From: Plasmodium coatneyi
Taxonomy: Eukaryota; Apicomplexa; Aconoidasida; Haemosporida; Plasmodiidae
Direction of reading: 5' to 3'
Length of the DNA stretch: 64,000 bases
NCBI RefSeq assembly: GCF_001680005.1
Contig: NC_033558.1
Coordinates: 898,501-962,500, forward strand
Numbering within the stretch: the first letter of the stretch is position 1; the number at the start of each line of letters is the position of its first letter. Made by a program: the position numbers and the translations under genes. The notes beneath the pieces were generated by a model. The model saw only the letters and a list, made by a program, of their open reading frames with translations. It did not search any database and was not told the origin of the DNA. This document shows positions 10,403 to 23,700 of this stretch, one piece after another.

Positions 10403-13400
10403 ATGATTTCTGAGTAAGCAGGGCGACGAAGAGTGCAAACCTTTTTGATGTATTAATGCCACGCTTGTTTATTTGTCCCCTTAAAAATATCCTCTTTTTT
10501 TTTTTTGCTTTGCAGTGAAGACTCGCCCTTCCTAATTGAAAACTTAAAAAGTATAGCGAATCGTTTAAAGCAAATTCATTAAAGCGTTTTATTTGCACAT
10601 TTGGGTAGCACGCCACATTCGTGCTTTGGAGTCAAGCATTTTATTTGCACGTTTCACTTTTTCTCGTAGGAATACTGCGGAGAGGAAACACAAAGGTGAG
10701 CAACTTTTCAAAGCAGTTTTTTTTTTTACCTCCCCCCCGAAGTGGTGATACGCCCACTCGCATTTTTATTTGTAGGTCGTCCACGACAAAAGGAAGAAGT
10801 ACGTTGACGATGTCTTTGACTTAGCGCTTAGCAACTTGCGCTCAGGGAGGGGAAAAATAGAAAAGTCGCCACAAATAGACCTTAAGGGAGTATCAAACAA
10901 GGTACGACATGGTGAAAGTTACCTCGAATGCGAATCATTAACCCTTTCGAATGGGTTCTCGTCAGACGTGGCAAGCACCACAGAGGAAAGTGAACGACAT
11001 AATAAGTGTACATTTTCCGCAAAGGCGAATTACGATTCGGAAAATTCTGATGATGAAGAACATTTTGAGTGTTCCCCTGGATTTAGGAACGACGAAGAGA
11101 TCAGACTCTTCAATGAAAATATTAAGAGGAAGTTCTATAATGATCTCCTCGACTATTATAATGTACTAAAATTAGAACATTTTGATGAGAGCCCCAATTG
11201 TGGACAATCAGCTTATCCATGTGAGGTACGTAATCTGAGAAGAAGCGGCAGCAGGTGACGCCTATCGACTGGGAGGGAATAATCCGTTGTGCTGCATTCT
11301 GTGTAGATATTGCTGCCGTGCATGTGTATCTGTGATCCTGCTTAGACGTGATTATATTCTTCCAACGGGTGCTTCAATAGGCAATTCCACGCGTTAATGT
11401 GTCGCCGTGAGGATAGACACATGCATGTAGAAACGCACAAACTGCTCAGAACGTGGATCTTTTTTTTTGCAGGATTTTGGGCTAAGCCAGGATCACAGTG
11501 GATGTGAAAACTCTCCAAGTACATCTGCAATTACTTAAAAATGCATACGTCGCTCATATTTGAAATGATGCCTTTTTTTTTTTTCATTATTTGTAAAATT
11601 ATTTACATATTGTGCACAATTTTTCCAAGCAGGTGTGGGGAAGAATGTGTTGGATAACTCCCCCGTGGGAGCAAAACATGTCGCGCCAGGATGGGGAGGT
11701 CAGAGAAAGCAACATAACCATAATATAGGGGGAAAGACGCAACACCCCCTACTTACCAGTGATAAGAAATGTATGCAGAGAAGTGGTGCCTCTAAAAATA
11801 ATGCTCATGGGAGGGTCACTCCAAAATCTGTCCTTTCAAATGGAATGATAAAAAGGAAGAAGGAAATTTTAGAGAATGCATTTACAAAGTTGGAAGATAA
11901 GCCCACTGCCACTCAAGACAAGAAATTCGCATCGTTCCTGCCAAGTTGTGGAGGCATAGAATGCGATTCAGAAGGAGGAGAAAGGAAGAGTACCCACAAA
12001 GGGAGTAATAAGCCTAATGTAGATTCGAAAGAGGCAAAGAGGGGAAACAAGGGACTTGAAAGTTGCGACGATTTAGCGAATGGCAAGATAGAAGCAGCTG
12101 CTTCTTCCCAGCCCACTGATGCTGATAAATCGAAATACACAAATGGGGGTAAAGCCTTACGAGAAATTATCGATAAAGGAGGTGTTGCTAAAAATGGCAA
12201 AGCTGACAGAGAAAAAAGGGGAGTTAGAAGGATAAACTTAAATAAAAACCATAACCACTTAGAAAGAGATGCCAGTGAGCTCTCAAGAGACACACCCCCC
12301 TGCGATGAGAAGAGGAGTCATGTGAGCCTTCAAATTGGTGGTTCTAGCAGATCAGGTCGTTCCAACCTAAATGAAGAGAGAAAAAATGGGAATCTCCCAC
12401 CTGACGGAGCAGAATTAGACAGTAGTGAAACGAACGCGTCCTTAAGTAACGAGCTTAAGAAGGACTCCAAAATGAGTAGGAAGCATATTTGTAAAAGTTC
12501 AACAATTCTTTCGCGAAGAGAGCGGCCCAGTATAAATCAAAAGAGTAGTGAAAAAATAGCTCAAGAAGGAGAAACGTCCGATTCGAGTAATGGACTAGAG
12601 AAAAGGAGGTTGTTTATCATGCATTCGAGGAAGAAGACAGTGTACAAGGGGGAGTCCCAGAAAAAGCGATTAAGGAAAAATAAAGAAAAACTGAAGAAAT
12701 GTTCTATGGATTCTTTCGATAAGGGGAGAGGAAATAACTCCACGCGTGAAAAGAAAAAAGTGGATCGTGGAAAATGGGAAAATAAATCGAACAGTAGCAT
12801 ATTCGAGGGAGACTCTTTAGAAGGGGAAATTCTGGAGAGGAAGAAAAGAAAGGGAAAATTGCCGCGTCCGAAAGGGAGTGAGCAGTTCCTATCTTATGTG
12901 AACAGTAGAGGAAATAAAACGAAGGTAGAGAAATATCAGGGGAGTAAGGTAAGCTCTGTGGAGTCCTCAAAATCTGACAGGGATGAAAGTAGTAGCAGTT
13001 CTCATTTGAGGCCAAATTCCGAGGGATATCGAACACATGGTAGCAAAGGGAATGACGAAGAGGTACTAGAAGGGAGACCTTTGGAGATGCTAACGTTATC
13101 CATGAAGCGCTTTCATTTTTATAAAGGGGAAGGAGATGAAGAGAAACTTAAATTTTGCGAAAAGCATCGTTCTGGTGAAAAAGTAGAGTTTGACCAAAAA
13201 GGAGAATATATTTTTTGCGACAAATGTAGGGAGATTAATGCAAATATGGCAGACGAGAATTTGAAAAATGGTGTCAGTGAAGACATGATGTCTAAGAGTG
13301 TTCTTGTGAGAAAACAGGAGGATCATCAGTACGCCAGAAAAGGAGAAGGTTCCAATGAGGACAATTCCTATGTAACCCTAGAAGAAGTTTCAAAGAATGG

Positions 13401-16400
13401 AGCGCATAACTTCTACCTTCGAAGGAGCAGATACACCAGTTTAAGGAGTAAATCTATTCGACTGAGCGGGGTATATGATTGGGGTGATCACTACTCAGGT
13501 TACAGCGAGGTGGAAGAGCACCATCATGATCCGAATGACGACAAATACCTCTTTCCATTTTGCGACGAAATGTATGAAGATGGAAAATTTGCAAGAGAGG
13601 TCTACCTCCCCAGGGGGGACTCTGTCCTGGAAAACGGCAACCAAAGCAGCAACAGAAGCGGCAACGATGACCTCTATTTACCCTTTCAAGAATCAACGCC
13701 CAGGGGGGAGGAATCCATCCCAGATGAGTTATTACACAGTAAGCCCCCTACTAGCAATGTGGAGAGCGAACATAGCGACGACACACAATTGAGAAGGCGC
13801 GAATACATTCGGGGGCAAATTTGCAGAATATTGAAAAAGGAAAACTGGGACGGTGAAGCAGAAAGTATGTTAAACCTTTTCTTCAGGTGCGTGGATGTAG
13901 AGGCGGAATGCAGCAAAAATAGCCACACACTGATTGGGGAGGACATAAAAAAGGATAAAAAGGGAGTTCGAAAGGGGGGGAGAGGGAAAAGGGGAAACAA
14001 AACAGGGATATGCAAAAAGAAGCAACAACTGGCAGACATAGAAAGGGGGAAAAACGGGGGTGTGGACAAGTTGGAAAGGGTCTATTTGGATGACGCCCCA
14101 AGGAGCATGCCGCTGACCATGCTAATAGTAAGAAACTACGAGGAGGGGCATCTGCATCATCAGCAGGAGCGGAAGGAGGGGAGCGAAAAGGTAAGCGTAA
14201 AATATAAAGTCGAGTTGACAGGTGTGAAAAATCCCATGGGGATGAAGAAAGCAGTAGAAAAGGAAAAAAATCTGTTTTCAAGGATAGAAAGGATATATGA
14301 TTTTTGTGCTTCAGATGGAGAGGAATGTGCAGAACGGTGGGACAATAACCTGGTAGACAGGTTTATTCCATTTCCTAACATGGGGTGGAGTTGTTCCAAG
14401 GAAGGTTATCAACATGAGGTGTTAAGTATTCACTCCGCGTTGGGTCAGGAAAGGGAAGGTGTCTTTTTCGATGATGAGCGGGAGAATCTCATTAATGAGG
14501 AAAGGAGCCACATGGGCGGAAAAGGCCTCATGCTTGGTGATGCTTTTTTAGGGGTTCCGAAAAAGGAGGGAACTAACAAGGCTAATAAGTTTGTAAAGAA
14601 ATCCCCTCTCGCCAAATGGAATGTTAATGTGTGTACCAAATCGGTAAAGCAGCCTGGCGGAAAAAACGCTCTTGTGAAAAGGGGTCCCAAGGGTGTAGCT
14701 ATCCATTTTGATGGAAAGGGTTCTCTGAAATATTCCTTTAGGAAAGGTGTACCTGCTGTAGGTGGAAGGCCCGAAGGAAGAGCAATCCAAATTGGTACGT
14801 CTAAAAAATCCCCCCTCCCGAGAAAATCTTCATTGGAAGGGAATTATCCAAAGGGAAAAGCAGCTAAATGGGGAAAGGCACATCATGTAAGTAACTTTAA
14901 GGATTATCTTAAGCAAATGAGAAATACACGGGGAGGTAACAAAACAGAGGAGCCTCTTCCAAAGGATGGACAAAAAAGGGAGGACTCAAGAGACACACTA
15001 GGGGGTTCTCCTTCATCAAGTTCTACCGTAAATGTTGTAGATGATAAGAATGAGGGGAAGATTATTGGAAAAAGTTTTCTTCTACCAACGGGGGTAGAAC
15101 CAGAAGTGGCTACGCCAGAAATTTCGAACCGTCCAAAAGGTGAACCGGATTCGTATAGACAGTTAAAAAGCTCCTCAGGGCATGGCTTCAAAAGGGGAGG
15201 AAGTAAGAAAGACGAAGACATCAAACTTGTGAGTGACCCCCCGAGGGATGTGTTGGACCCTCTGGTTAAGGCGCATAATGGTTCCCAAAAGGATCAGCCT
15301 GACGCGGTGGAAAAAAAAGAAGATAAGGAAGGAGAAAAAAAAAGAGGATCTTCCAACACGTTTAAAGATTCATATGCGAGGAAGAACAGTCAGGATGGTG
15401 ACAACCCCCGTAGGAGCTTTAAGACGGATAAACAAAACCGCAAATCAGTTGAGAATGGCCCCCAAAGTTTGGATGGAGGAGGATCATCTGGGAAACCTCC
15501 TCGAAGGGAAGAAAAGCCGACCTCTAATGAAAAGGAGGAAGGAACTAAAACGCTGCATGCAGGGGGGAGAAAGGAGGAAGGGTTAAGATCTCCACCTAAG
15601 GATGGAAAAAGGGAAAAGGAAGAAAAAGGAAATTATAACAGTAGGAGAAGTGAGGGGATGGTTGACAAGCTTCACCCTAATTTGATAGATCGATTTTACG
15701 AGCCTTCCAAGGGTAGCAAGATGGGAAAGAAGGAATCGGAGGAAAGCGCTTTAGAACAAGAAGCAGATACACTTAACAAGGAAGGATCGCCTCGAAGAAT
15801 ACTTAGGTCCATTGAGGTAGCATCCCCAGGGAAAATGAGTTTTAGACACAAGAGTTCTCTCACAGGGGGGAGGAGCATATCACATTTTTTGAGCAAACAT
15901 GAGAAGGAAAAGAAGCAAAAGTCTGATTTGGGCCCATCAGCAGAGAACAAAATTTCCAGGGGTAAGAACGAAAAGGCCAAGACTGCAAAAGGGCTTATTG
16001 AGAAGGGCCAATATTATGGTTTTACCAATTTGGGGAAAAATGTCGAGCAAAATATTTCCCCCCTAATGGAAGCAAAAGAGGGGGATCCTCTAAAGTCTCA
16101 TCAAAGGAGGAGCCCCCCAAGTGTGAGCAATAAAAGTGAAATAAAGTTGACTGCCTCTCACCACGGTACGAGGCGTATATTTAATGATCCTAGGAAGGAA
16201 GACACTCACGAGGGGAATAACGCGAAGAGGACAACGAACCTGGTTGGACGCCGAAAAAGCAGTCTTATCAATCGAAGGGGAAAACCATCTCCCCGAGCAA
16301 TGGGCTCGTTTCCACGCAAAAAGACGCTGAGACAAATGGACAAACCAGTTTTAAAAAATGAAAAAGGGATGGCAAGGAATTCGAACTATGTCGATTTAAG

Positions 16401-18257
16401 GAATATTGAATGCTCCAAGAGTACCCTCGAATTTCTTCTTGAAAAAAAATATCTCAAAAGAAATAATCCAGGTGAAGGAACGGATGGTACTGAAGGGCAG
16501 AAGAAGAAGAAGAAGAAAAAAAAAAAAAAAAAAGACCTTTCACTTGTTTGCAACCAGAGTGTGGGGCGACAGTTGTCCAAACGTTTTGCGATGAGTAGAC
16601 AAGAAAATGAAAAAAAAATGTCAAACAGGAAAATCGCAAATGCGAAGGAAGTACCAGAAACAGATCAGTTCTCAAATCTGAGTTACATTGAGGGCGGCAG
16701 AGGGGAGCCCCCCGTCCTTTGGCCGCGAAAATTGTTTATTGAGGAGGAGGAAAAAAAAAAAGAAGAAAAGAGGGTTTATCCACCGTCATCGGCGTCATCA
16801 TCGGAAGCACCATCATCACGAAGGTCAGCCGCCACAACAGCAGGAACACCCGCAGCAGACCTCACACGAGGTGTGGAAAAAAGGGAGGCCTTAAAACTTG
16901 CGCAAATCAAGGCAGCACACACATCGTGCACGTTGCGTTTAAATGAGGAAACAAAAGCAACCCCTTTTGGGTATAACCTCTTGAGACAAGAGAAGGACGA
17001 AAGGAAATTTAAAAGACGAACAAGTCATGTCCACTCGAGCAAAAGCAGTCTCAGTTATAGGCTAACAAACGTTGTTCGAGTGAAACGAAAAATTTACTTG
17101 AGTGACATGGACGTGGAGCGTTCTCCAGGGATGGATTCCAGGGGGAGAGAAGACGTGGGAGCGAGTTTTACAGGCGAGGAGGAGGAAACGCAGTCGGAAA
17201 GGAGGGTGGTTGAGCAGATCGATCAAATAGGGGACAACAAAAGTGACCAACCAACGGAGGCACACAAAGACAACCACAAAAATGCAGGAAAAATCGCAAC
17301 AACCCTTCGCAAAGCGCCTGCGAAGAAGGCCAAACAGATAGACCATTTCTTAACCATTAAAATAAATATCATCACGGTTTTTCTACACAGTTCGTATGTT
17401 AAAAAAATTAACATGAAGGCAAGTTACAACATACAGGTGACCATTTATTCGTCCAGTGATAGGAAGACCATCGAACAGAATTGGAGGAAGGAGACTTTTC
17501 CATGCTACTTCACATCGCACACGAGCGGCATAGGCTTAAGCTCCGACGCGTTCAAGAAGATTGACGTAAGTATATATGTGTGTGGAAGAGGCGCGTACGG
17601 GGGTGTAACGATCGTACTGATTAGGTTCACATGGTTTGCCACGCATGGGCAGTATGTGTGTCGAGTACATGTTCGAATCAACACATGCGGTCGTGTCCTT
17701 TGAGAGAGACCCTCACATCGTTGGCCGTTTCCCCCATTTTTTTTTTTTTTTTTTTTTTTACTCCATTCAGGCCATGTGCGAAAGCGAAACGAAGCAATTC
17801 TTCAAACTGGTGGTATCTTGTCGTCGGGAGAAGTCCTTCCTCAAAAAGGAGCTCATACGAATTTACAGCAGGACGTTTGAGGCGGTACTACCAAGCGCGC
17901 GCGTTAAAAGGGCGGGCACTCGTGGGGCATCCCCTTCGTCATCTGCACATCTGCCTTTCCATTATTTGAACCCCCTTCCCTTCCCCATCTTTTCGCAGCC
18001 CATAGAATTGAAAACCTACTCCCTGAGTAAGAACAAGAAGTATGCCTTCGAAACGGGGAGCTCAAACGACGAGTTGTACGAGATGAATGGTAATGTGGGT
18101 GAAAACACGCGTGTGGCGTAGGCAGGCGGAAAAGGGGGAGAGCATAGTGCACTATGAAAGGAGAAAAATACAAAAATAAATTCACACCTATAGGAGTATA
18201 CGCCCATATGGGTACATTCGTCCCTTTTTAGGTAACATCATCATGGGCACCTTGTAG
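10403..18257 (+). CDS. Large low-complexity protein with folded C-terminus, unknown function (2243 aa)
   Basis: Nine exons: 10403-10413, 10516-10550, 10670-10695, 10776-11225, 11473-11518, 11633-17565, 17771-17884, 17999-18089 and 18232-18257. All phases close, and joined exons 1-4 give a continuous acidic-then-basic N-terminus (MISDEDSPFLIENL...ILRRGNTKVVHDKRKK). Exon 6 encodes almost 2000 residues, mostly Lys/Ser/Gly/Glu-rich and probably disordered, with a poly-Lys run near residue 1815. A small island near residues 690-720 has CxxC and Cys/His residues (KFCEKH, FCDKCREI) and could bind zinc. The last 150 residues (about 2090-2243, exons 6-9) are different: alternating hydrophobic strands such as FLTIKINIITVFLHSSY and FFKLVVSCRREKSFL suggest a beta-sandwich, perhaps C2-like. 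No enzyme motif is seen. A likely Plasmodium-conserved protein. Confidence 0.8.
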
Positions 18258-19010
18258 GGGAATCGTTAGGAAGATCAGAGTGGGTTGTTCCCTGCAGCAC
18301 TGTAGTGTTTTCGCTCCTGCAGGATGTGTGCTTTTGCACTAACATGTACCGTTAGGGTATTTCCACAAGGAAAGCTGTCTGGTAGGCCGCTTAAAACTTT
18401 TGCGTGTAATAACACCTTCCACATGTGGTGCGTAAAACGAATGGGATAAACGCGTTCGTTTGAATTGAACGCATGGGTAGAACATTTTTCCCCTCCGTTT
18501 GCCCAGCTACGTGAGGATCCCCCTGATATGGGCGAAGATAGCGACGCGTTGGAGAATTTTTTTTTTTTTTTTCCTTCAAACGCGTATCGTGGGAAGGATT
18601 ACACCTGCGGAATGGGTTCAACTCGATTGTTAATTCACCAGTTAATTTGTTCGCGTGTTTGATTTGTTAAGCGTATATATGCACATGTGTATGCATTTTT
18701 TTTTTTTGCTCCAATGCTGCTTCAGTTATAATGCTTACCGAAGGTATTTCACGCGCGGTTCATTGTGGAGTACATGTTTGTTTCCGTTTTGGGGTGATTG
18801 GCGGGTTGGCCTCGTAGAACAGAAACGTCCGTAACCCATGCGGATGCTCGCATTGGGTGTATACCTCCATATGTGCACATACATACATACAGGTTGCTAA
18901 CTATGCGGGTGTATGTACGAGCGTGTGTGAGTTATCATAACTGCCTAGCAGGACACGCTCGTTAAGATCAGGCCTCCCCCCTCCTTGGCACACCACCGGT
19001 GGTAGAAAAA
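18258..19010. other. Intergenic between two plus-strand genes
   Basis: This holds the 3' flank of the large gene and the promoter of bL25. It has T tracts at 18558-18572 and 18697-18707 and a short run of CATA repeats at 18879-18891. No gene is supported. Confidence 0.5.
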
Positions 19011-20507
19011 ATGAACAAACTGAAGCTAATTAGCAAACCAACCTTTTTCATGCACAATGCGAAAAGGAACCACCTAAATTACAAGCTGTATTTAAAGTAT
19101 AAACAATGGGATTTTCTGAAAAAGGAAATTGTTGACTACTTCAATTCGCACAGTAGGGTAAGCACGGTGGTGGATGTGCAGGGTAGATGTTGGGAGAAGT
19201 TTAAAAAGAAGGAGCTGCTGCAAGTGCATGGGTATATTCCCGCCATAATTTGGAAGTACGGACCAGAGCAGCGAATTTGTATCGACCACAAGTTGATTGA
19301 TGAGTACGCCTTCGAGGAGGAGGACGGCCACCTGTCTTTGCGTAATGCTCGAAAAAATGAAAAAAAAAAAAGGAAAAAAAGAAATGACAAAGTATCCACA
19401 TACTTCCTTACCAATTATGCGTGCTAGTGGCTACCCCATGATATGTGCCCTTCTCCCTCCTTCAGTGTTCTCCGCAAGGCTGTTCAGAATTCACATCGAT
19501 GGGAACGTCGTCGAGTGTGTTGTGTCACACGTTGAGACAGATCCGGGTGAGTCTAAACTGGTGTTGCCCGTCACTGGCAGGTGGGCGGATTGGCTCACTT
19601 GGCGGTTAATTAGTTACGCCCCCCACCAGTCTGCCAATTCCTGCAATACAGTTCTACACAGATGTATGCCCCTCTTCCCCTCTCAACAGTCGAAAAGCAC
19701 ATATACTTTCTCAAGTTTGCCAGAGTTGTTAAGAACCAAGTGACTGAGTTGAATATCCCGTGCAGCATCGTCGGTCTTATCGGCTGCCCTGCGTACGTCA
19801 ATGGGTACCACGTCCAGCTAGCGATGAACTACATAAAGTGCAAAGTGATAGGAAATAATATTCCTCCTCCTTTTCAAATTGACGTATCGAAGCTAACTTA
19901 CAGGGAACCGTACAATTCGATTAAGTTGGGGGAGTTAAAGGTATGCTGGCACCTACGTTGGCACCCGCGTCTGCATGGTTGTGTGTGTCGTGTGAGGACT
20001 ACTTGCATGTCTAAACATGGTGAAGACAGGTGTAGTGACTGAACTCGAAGTAACCAACGTGCGAAATACTAAACGTACTAACGAAGGAACCACCCCATTA
20101 TGCCCACCTCGCAGCACCTACTGCCGGACGACGGGAACGTAGTTTTTTCGGAGGAGTATGACCTAAATGAGACAGAAGTGGTGTGGACCTATGAGCCCGG
20201 AAAGGTGAGGAAGAGATCGGCTAGAGAAAGACGCACAGGGGAGGGAACACAAAATCGTGTACTAGGAGAAGCGTTGGGGCGCCAGTTTTCTCCCCCCTTT
20301 AACATACACAAACGGATAGCGAGACTTCTTTTTATGCCCACACAAAAATGAGCAGTTTTTATGTCACCGAAAATTGCTGCCCCTTCTCCTTTTGTTTTGC
20401 AGATTCCGGAGACGCCCCTGCCAGAGGATTACATGGACCCGAACTTTATAAACAAAAAGGGGAAGCGTATTCAGCTCACGTATAAGGACTATTGGCCTAA
20501 GCAGTGA
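19011..20507 (+). CDS. Organellar (probably mitochondrial) ribosomal protein bL25 (285 aa)
   Basis: Five exons: 19011-19341, 19466-19546, 19690-19940, 20115-20204 and 20403-20507; phases 1, 1, 0, 0. The fold is bL25 with its C-terminal TL5/CTC extension. Visible signatures are GYIPAIIWKYG (family GxIPAVIYG), then a strand pair FRIHIDGNVVECVV, DPVEKHIYFLKFARV (family HPV..I.HIDF.RV), and a TL5 domain with IPCSIVGLIGCPAYVNG and LPDDGNVVF. The protein would bind 5S rRNA or its structural replacement in the large subunit. A basic N-terminus without a signal peptide favours the mitochondrion over the apicoplast, which is an inference. Exon 1 is cut at GTAATG (19342); reading past it gives only Lys-rich nonsense and a stop. 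Start is the ATG at 19011. Confidence 0.85.
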
Positions 20508-20767
20508 CGTTACGGTTAAGCGGATACTCCAACAAAGGGTCTTCATACTGCTCAGTCAAACTGCATCTGTTTGGTCCATTTTGTGGCTTCCCTCATTGGT
20601 TTCTCATTGGCTCCTCATTGTCTCCTCATTGGAGGAAAATAATTATGGAGCTGCACTTGAGGCACTTGCGATTTTTCAGAATGGTGCCTGTGAGAAAAGA
20701 AGGGGTGGGAAATGGGAAGAGGCGACATTGGAACTGCATTGGTTCTCATTTGGCAACGATCGGACGG

Positions 20768-23700
20768 TTAGATGAGCAGAGTAACCTCCCCAATTTTACC
20801 GATGCCGTTTTTGCTGCCGCAAATGGAGCAGAGGATGAAAAACTTGTTCACATTTTTTTCAGAGTTCAGTTTGGATAATTGCTTTTCCAACGTGACGATT
20901 AAATCGTGCAGGGTATTCATCTGTTGGGGGGAAGGGGAGAAGGACATCCACCCGGTTGTGTAAGCATGTGCATGTGGATGCATGTGCATGCATGTGATTG
21001 TCTGGATGATCAAATTCCCCATCTCAGTTGTTACCTGCTCTTCGTATTTTTTGTGAATATTTATTTCTTCCTCCTAAGTCGGGGGAAATCCAATTTCGCA
21101 TGCAGAGGAATGTTAATCAGGGGGGGGTTCCCCAAGGAATAGTATAACTTTGGGGCACGTACACATTTATGTGGATGGAAAAAGGAGCAGTTTTTTTTTT
21201 GGTACACTTTTCCGTCATGACGCAGGGAATAGCATTACCTTGTACGCCTCTATTTGGAGGTTCAGTTTTTGTATTTCGCCCTCCTTAACGCTGAACCCGT
21301 TTTGTAGGCTTTCCAGAACCTGCACAGGGTGAAGGAGGAATTCCCATGTGTAAGCGCCCACAGGTGTGAAGAAGTTACGGGTTCACTTATTGTAGAAGGC
21401 AAATGCTGGGTCCTCACCTCCACGTGCTTCCGTATTTCCATGTGTAAATTTTTTATGCGTATGCACGAACAGACGTACGCTTCGATGAGCTGTTTCTCGT
21501 GAACCGTTAATCCCGGCTTATCCGAATTATTATGCGTGACAAAGTTAAAGACCATTTCTGCATATTTCTGGATGCCCTCATCGGTTGTATCTTCCCCCAG
21601 GTCGTTCATTGTTTCCCTTTTGGGGGACAGGCAGTTTGTCAGGCACTGGTTGTTTAGGGTCAGTTCTTTGTTGGTCAGCAGTACGTTCTTAAGTTCGCCC
21701 AGGGTCTGTCAGGCGGGAGGAGCGGTGTGAATATGTGGTGTTTATACGCGGTGCAGGCGTGACGTATACGGGGTGGACAACGAGGGGTTTCCCTTTTTTT
21801 GCGCCCAACCTGTTTATTATTTCTCTTCAACTTTCTGATTAACTTTGTTTTTCGCAAAAGCGCCTTATTCAGTTGGTCCCTGTCCTTCTTGCACATTTGG
21901 AGGTTCTCGAAGCTGCACTCCAGCACGGCGTAGGGAATATGCCTGCTCTGACTAAACGCCTCGTTGATTCTATTCAGGCAATTTTTTTCTTCTTCGAAAG
22001 CCATTCGGGTGTTAAATCTTTGGTAAGACAGAAACGCAATTAAGGGGAGTGACTTCTTTTCCACAACATCGAACATTTCAAGATAATTAATGAGCGACTC
22101 CGTTGCGTCTAACATTTCTGTCATTACCCTGGAGTTGTCTACATGGAAAACTTCCGACCCTTTCGTCTCAAAAATGCGAAAAGAAAAGTATGACTTTAAA
22201 AACTTTAAGGCGTGACAAAAGTCTTCTAACAGGTTGTGGAATTTCTTCCCCAAGTAGGTAACCAATTTTTTATTTTTTTCTGAGCAGCCTTTTAAATGTT
22301 CAAATGGTGAAAGAGACTCTTTTTCTCTTTCTTCGAGCAATTCTTTAAAATGGATTCCACTTAACGTTCGCATTTGATCACTCTTGACAGAGTCGTCTTC
22401 GCTGCTTGGGAGACTAGTGTCTACCTCTTCGTAGTTCGCCTCCACGTGGTACTTCTGTTCATTCTTTTTGCTTCTTTCCTTTGCAATTACGTCGACCCAC
22501 TTAACGATATTCCTCTTTTTAAAATGCTCTTCCACTATCTTTTCATTTTCGTATGGAGTTACAAACAAGAGGAACGAAAAAAAGTGAATACCCTTGAGGA
22601 GGAGTCTCCTCAAGCTCCTCAATTCTCGAACGACATTTTTCAATGAAAAGGTTTTCGCTGTCGTGTAGGTTGGGAAAAGGTATTCTTCGACACAGAGGTA
22701 GATGTTCACGTTTAGGAAGATCTTTTTTACGGTGGTGGACAGATTACGCAGGAGGGCCTATCAGGGGAGAAAAGCACACATGTTGGGGGAGAATCGCACG
22801 TGCTTAGAGGAGAAACCCCAATAGAGGGAATGGCCAACCGTTGGAAGAATTACCTGAGCATGTTCCTTGTCTAGACTCCCATGCAGCCATGTCCCGAGGT
22901 CGTCTAACAGATTGATCGCTTCCTCTAGGCAGCTGACTTCCTTCGAAGGGCGGTCACAAAGAGTGGAAGATGTAAACATGGAATAGCGGTCAGTGCGGTT
23001 GGGAGAAGTCTACCCCATGGCACACATTCTAAGGTGGGGGTAGTTTAGAATGAATTACTTTTTGGGAAATCCTCCTTAGTTCAGCAACCTTAGAATAGTC
23101 GAACTGGTTATCCTTCTCCTCTCCCTCCATTTTGTGACAAAAGTCAATTAACTGATTCGCTTGAGATGCAAAAGTATTCTTGCAGATGAGAAGGTACTCT
23201 TGCAACTTTTGTATTACATTTAGGATGTGGCTTTGCAATAATTTGCACTGCTCGTTGATTTGGCGCTGCGGGGGGGAAAAGTTCAAGGTGGCAGATAGGG
23301 AGAGAACTTTTGTAAGAGGTCCAACTGGGGTGTGCAAGTGATTGCCCGTCTGAGCGCTCTTCCCACCTGGAGGTAACCATCGTAATGGTCGGGCTTCGCC
23401 GAAAGGGGGATTTTATTAAAATTGATCCTATACTTTGGATAGCACTTCCTCCTCATAACTTTGTATATTTTCTCCATTTTATTTATGTGTTCATTTTTCT
23501 TTTCTATGACACGGGCAAAATTTGCTTTTTCCTCTTCGACCTGTTGCCTGATTTCGTCTCTTTCCTGTTCCAACTGGTTAAGACTTTTACTCGAGTTGGT
23601 AATAATTTCGTTAAGACTTTCAATGGTTTTTTCTTTTTCGTTTAATTTGTCTGTGTGGAAGGTCCTACACGTGTCTAGCTCCTTCTCTATCTTTTTATTC

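Noticed and set aside
10335..10405. Minus-strand ATG with a 22-codon stretch ending at GTGAGT, overlapping the first exon of the large gene
   Set aside because: No second exon with a pyrimidine-rich acceptor follows on the minus strand, while the plus-strand exon chain closes in phase.
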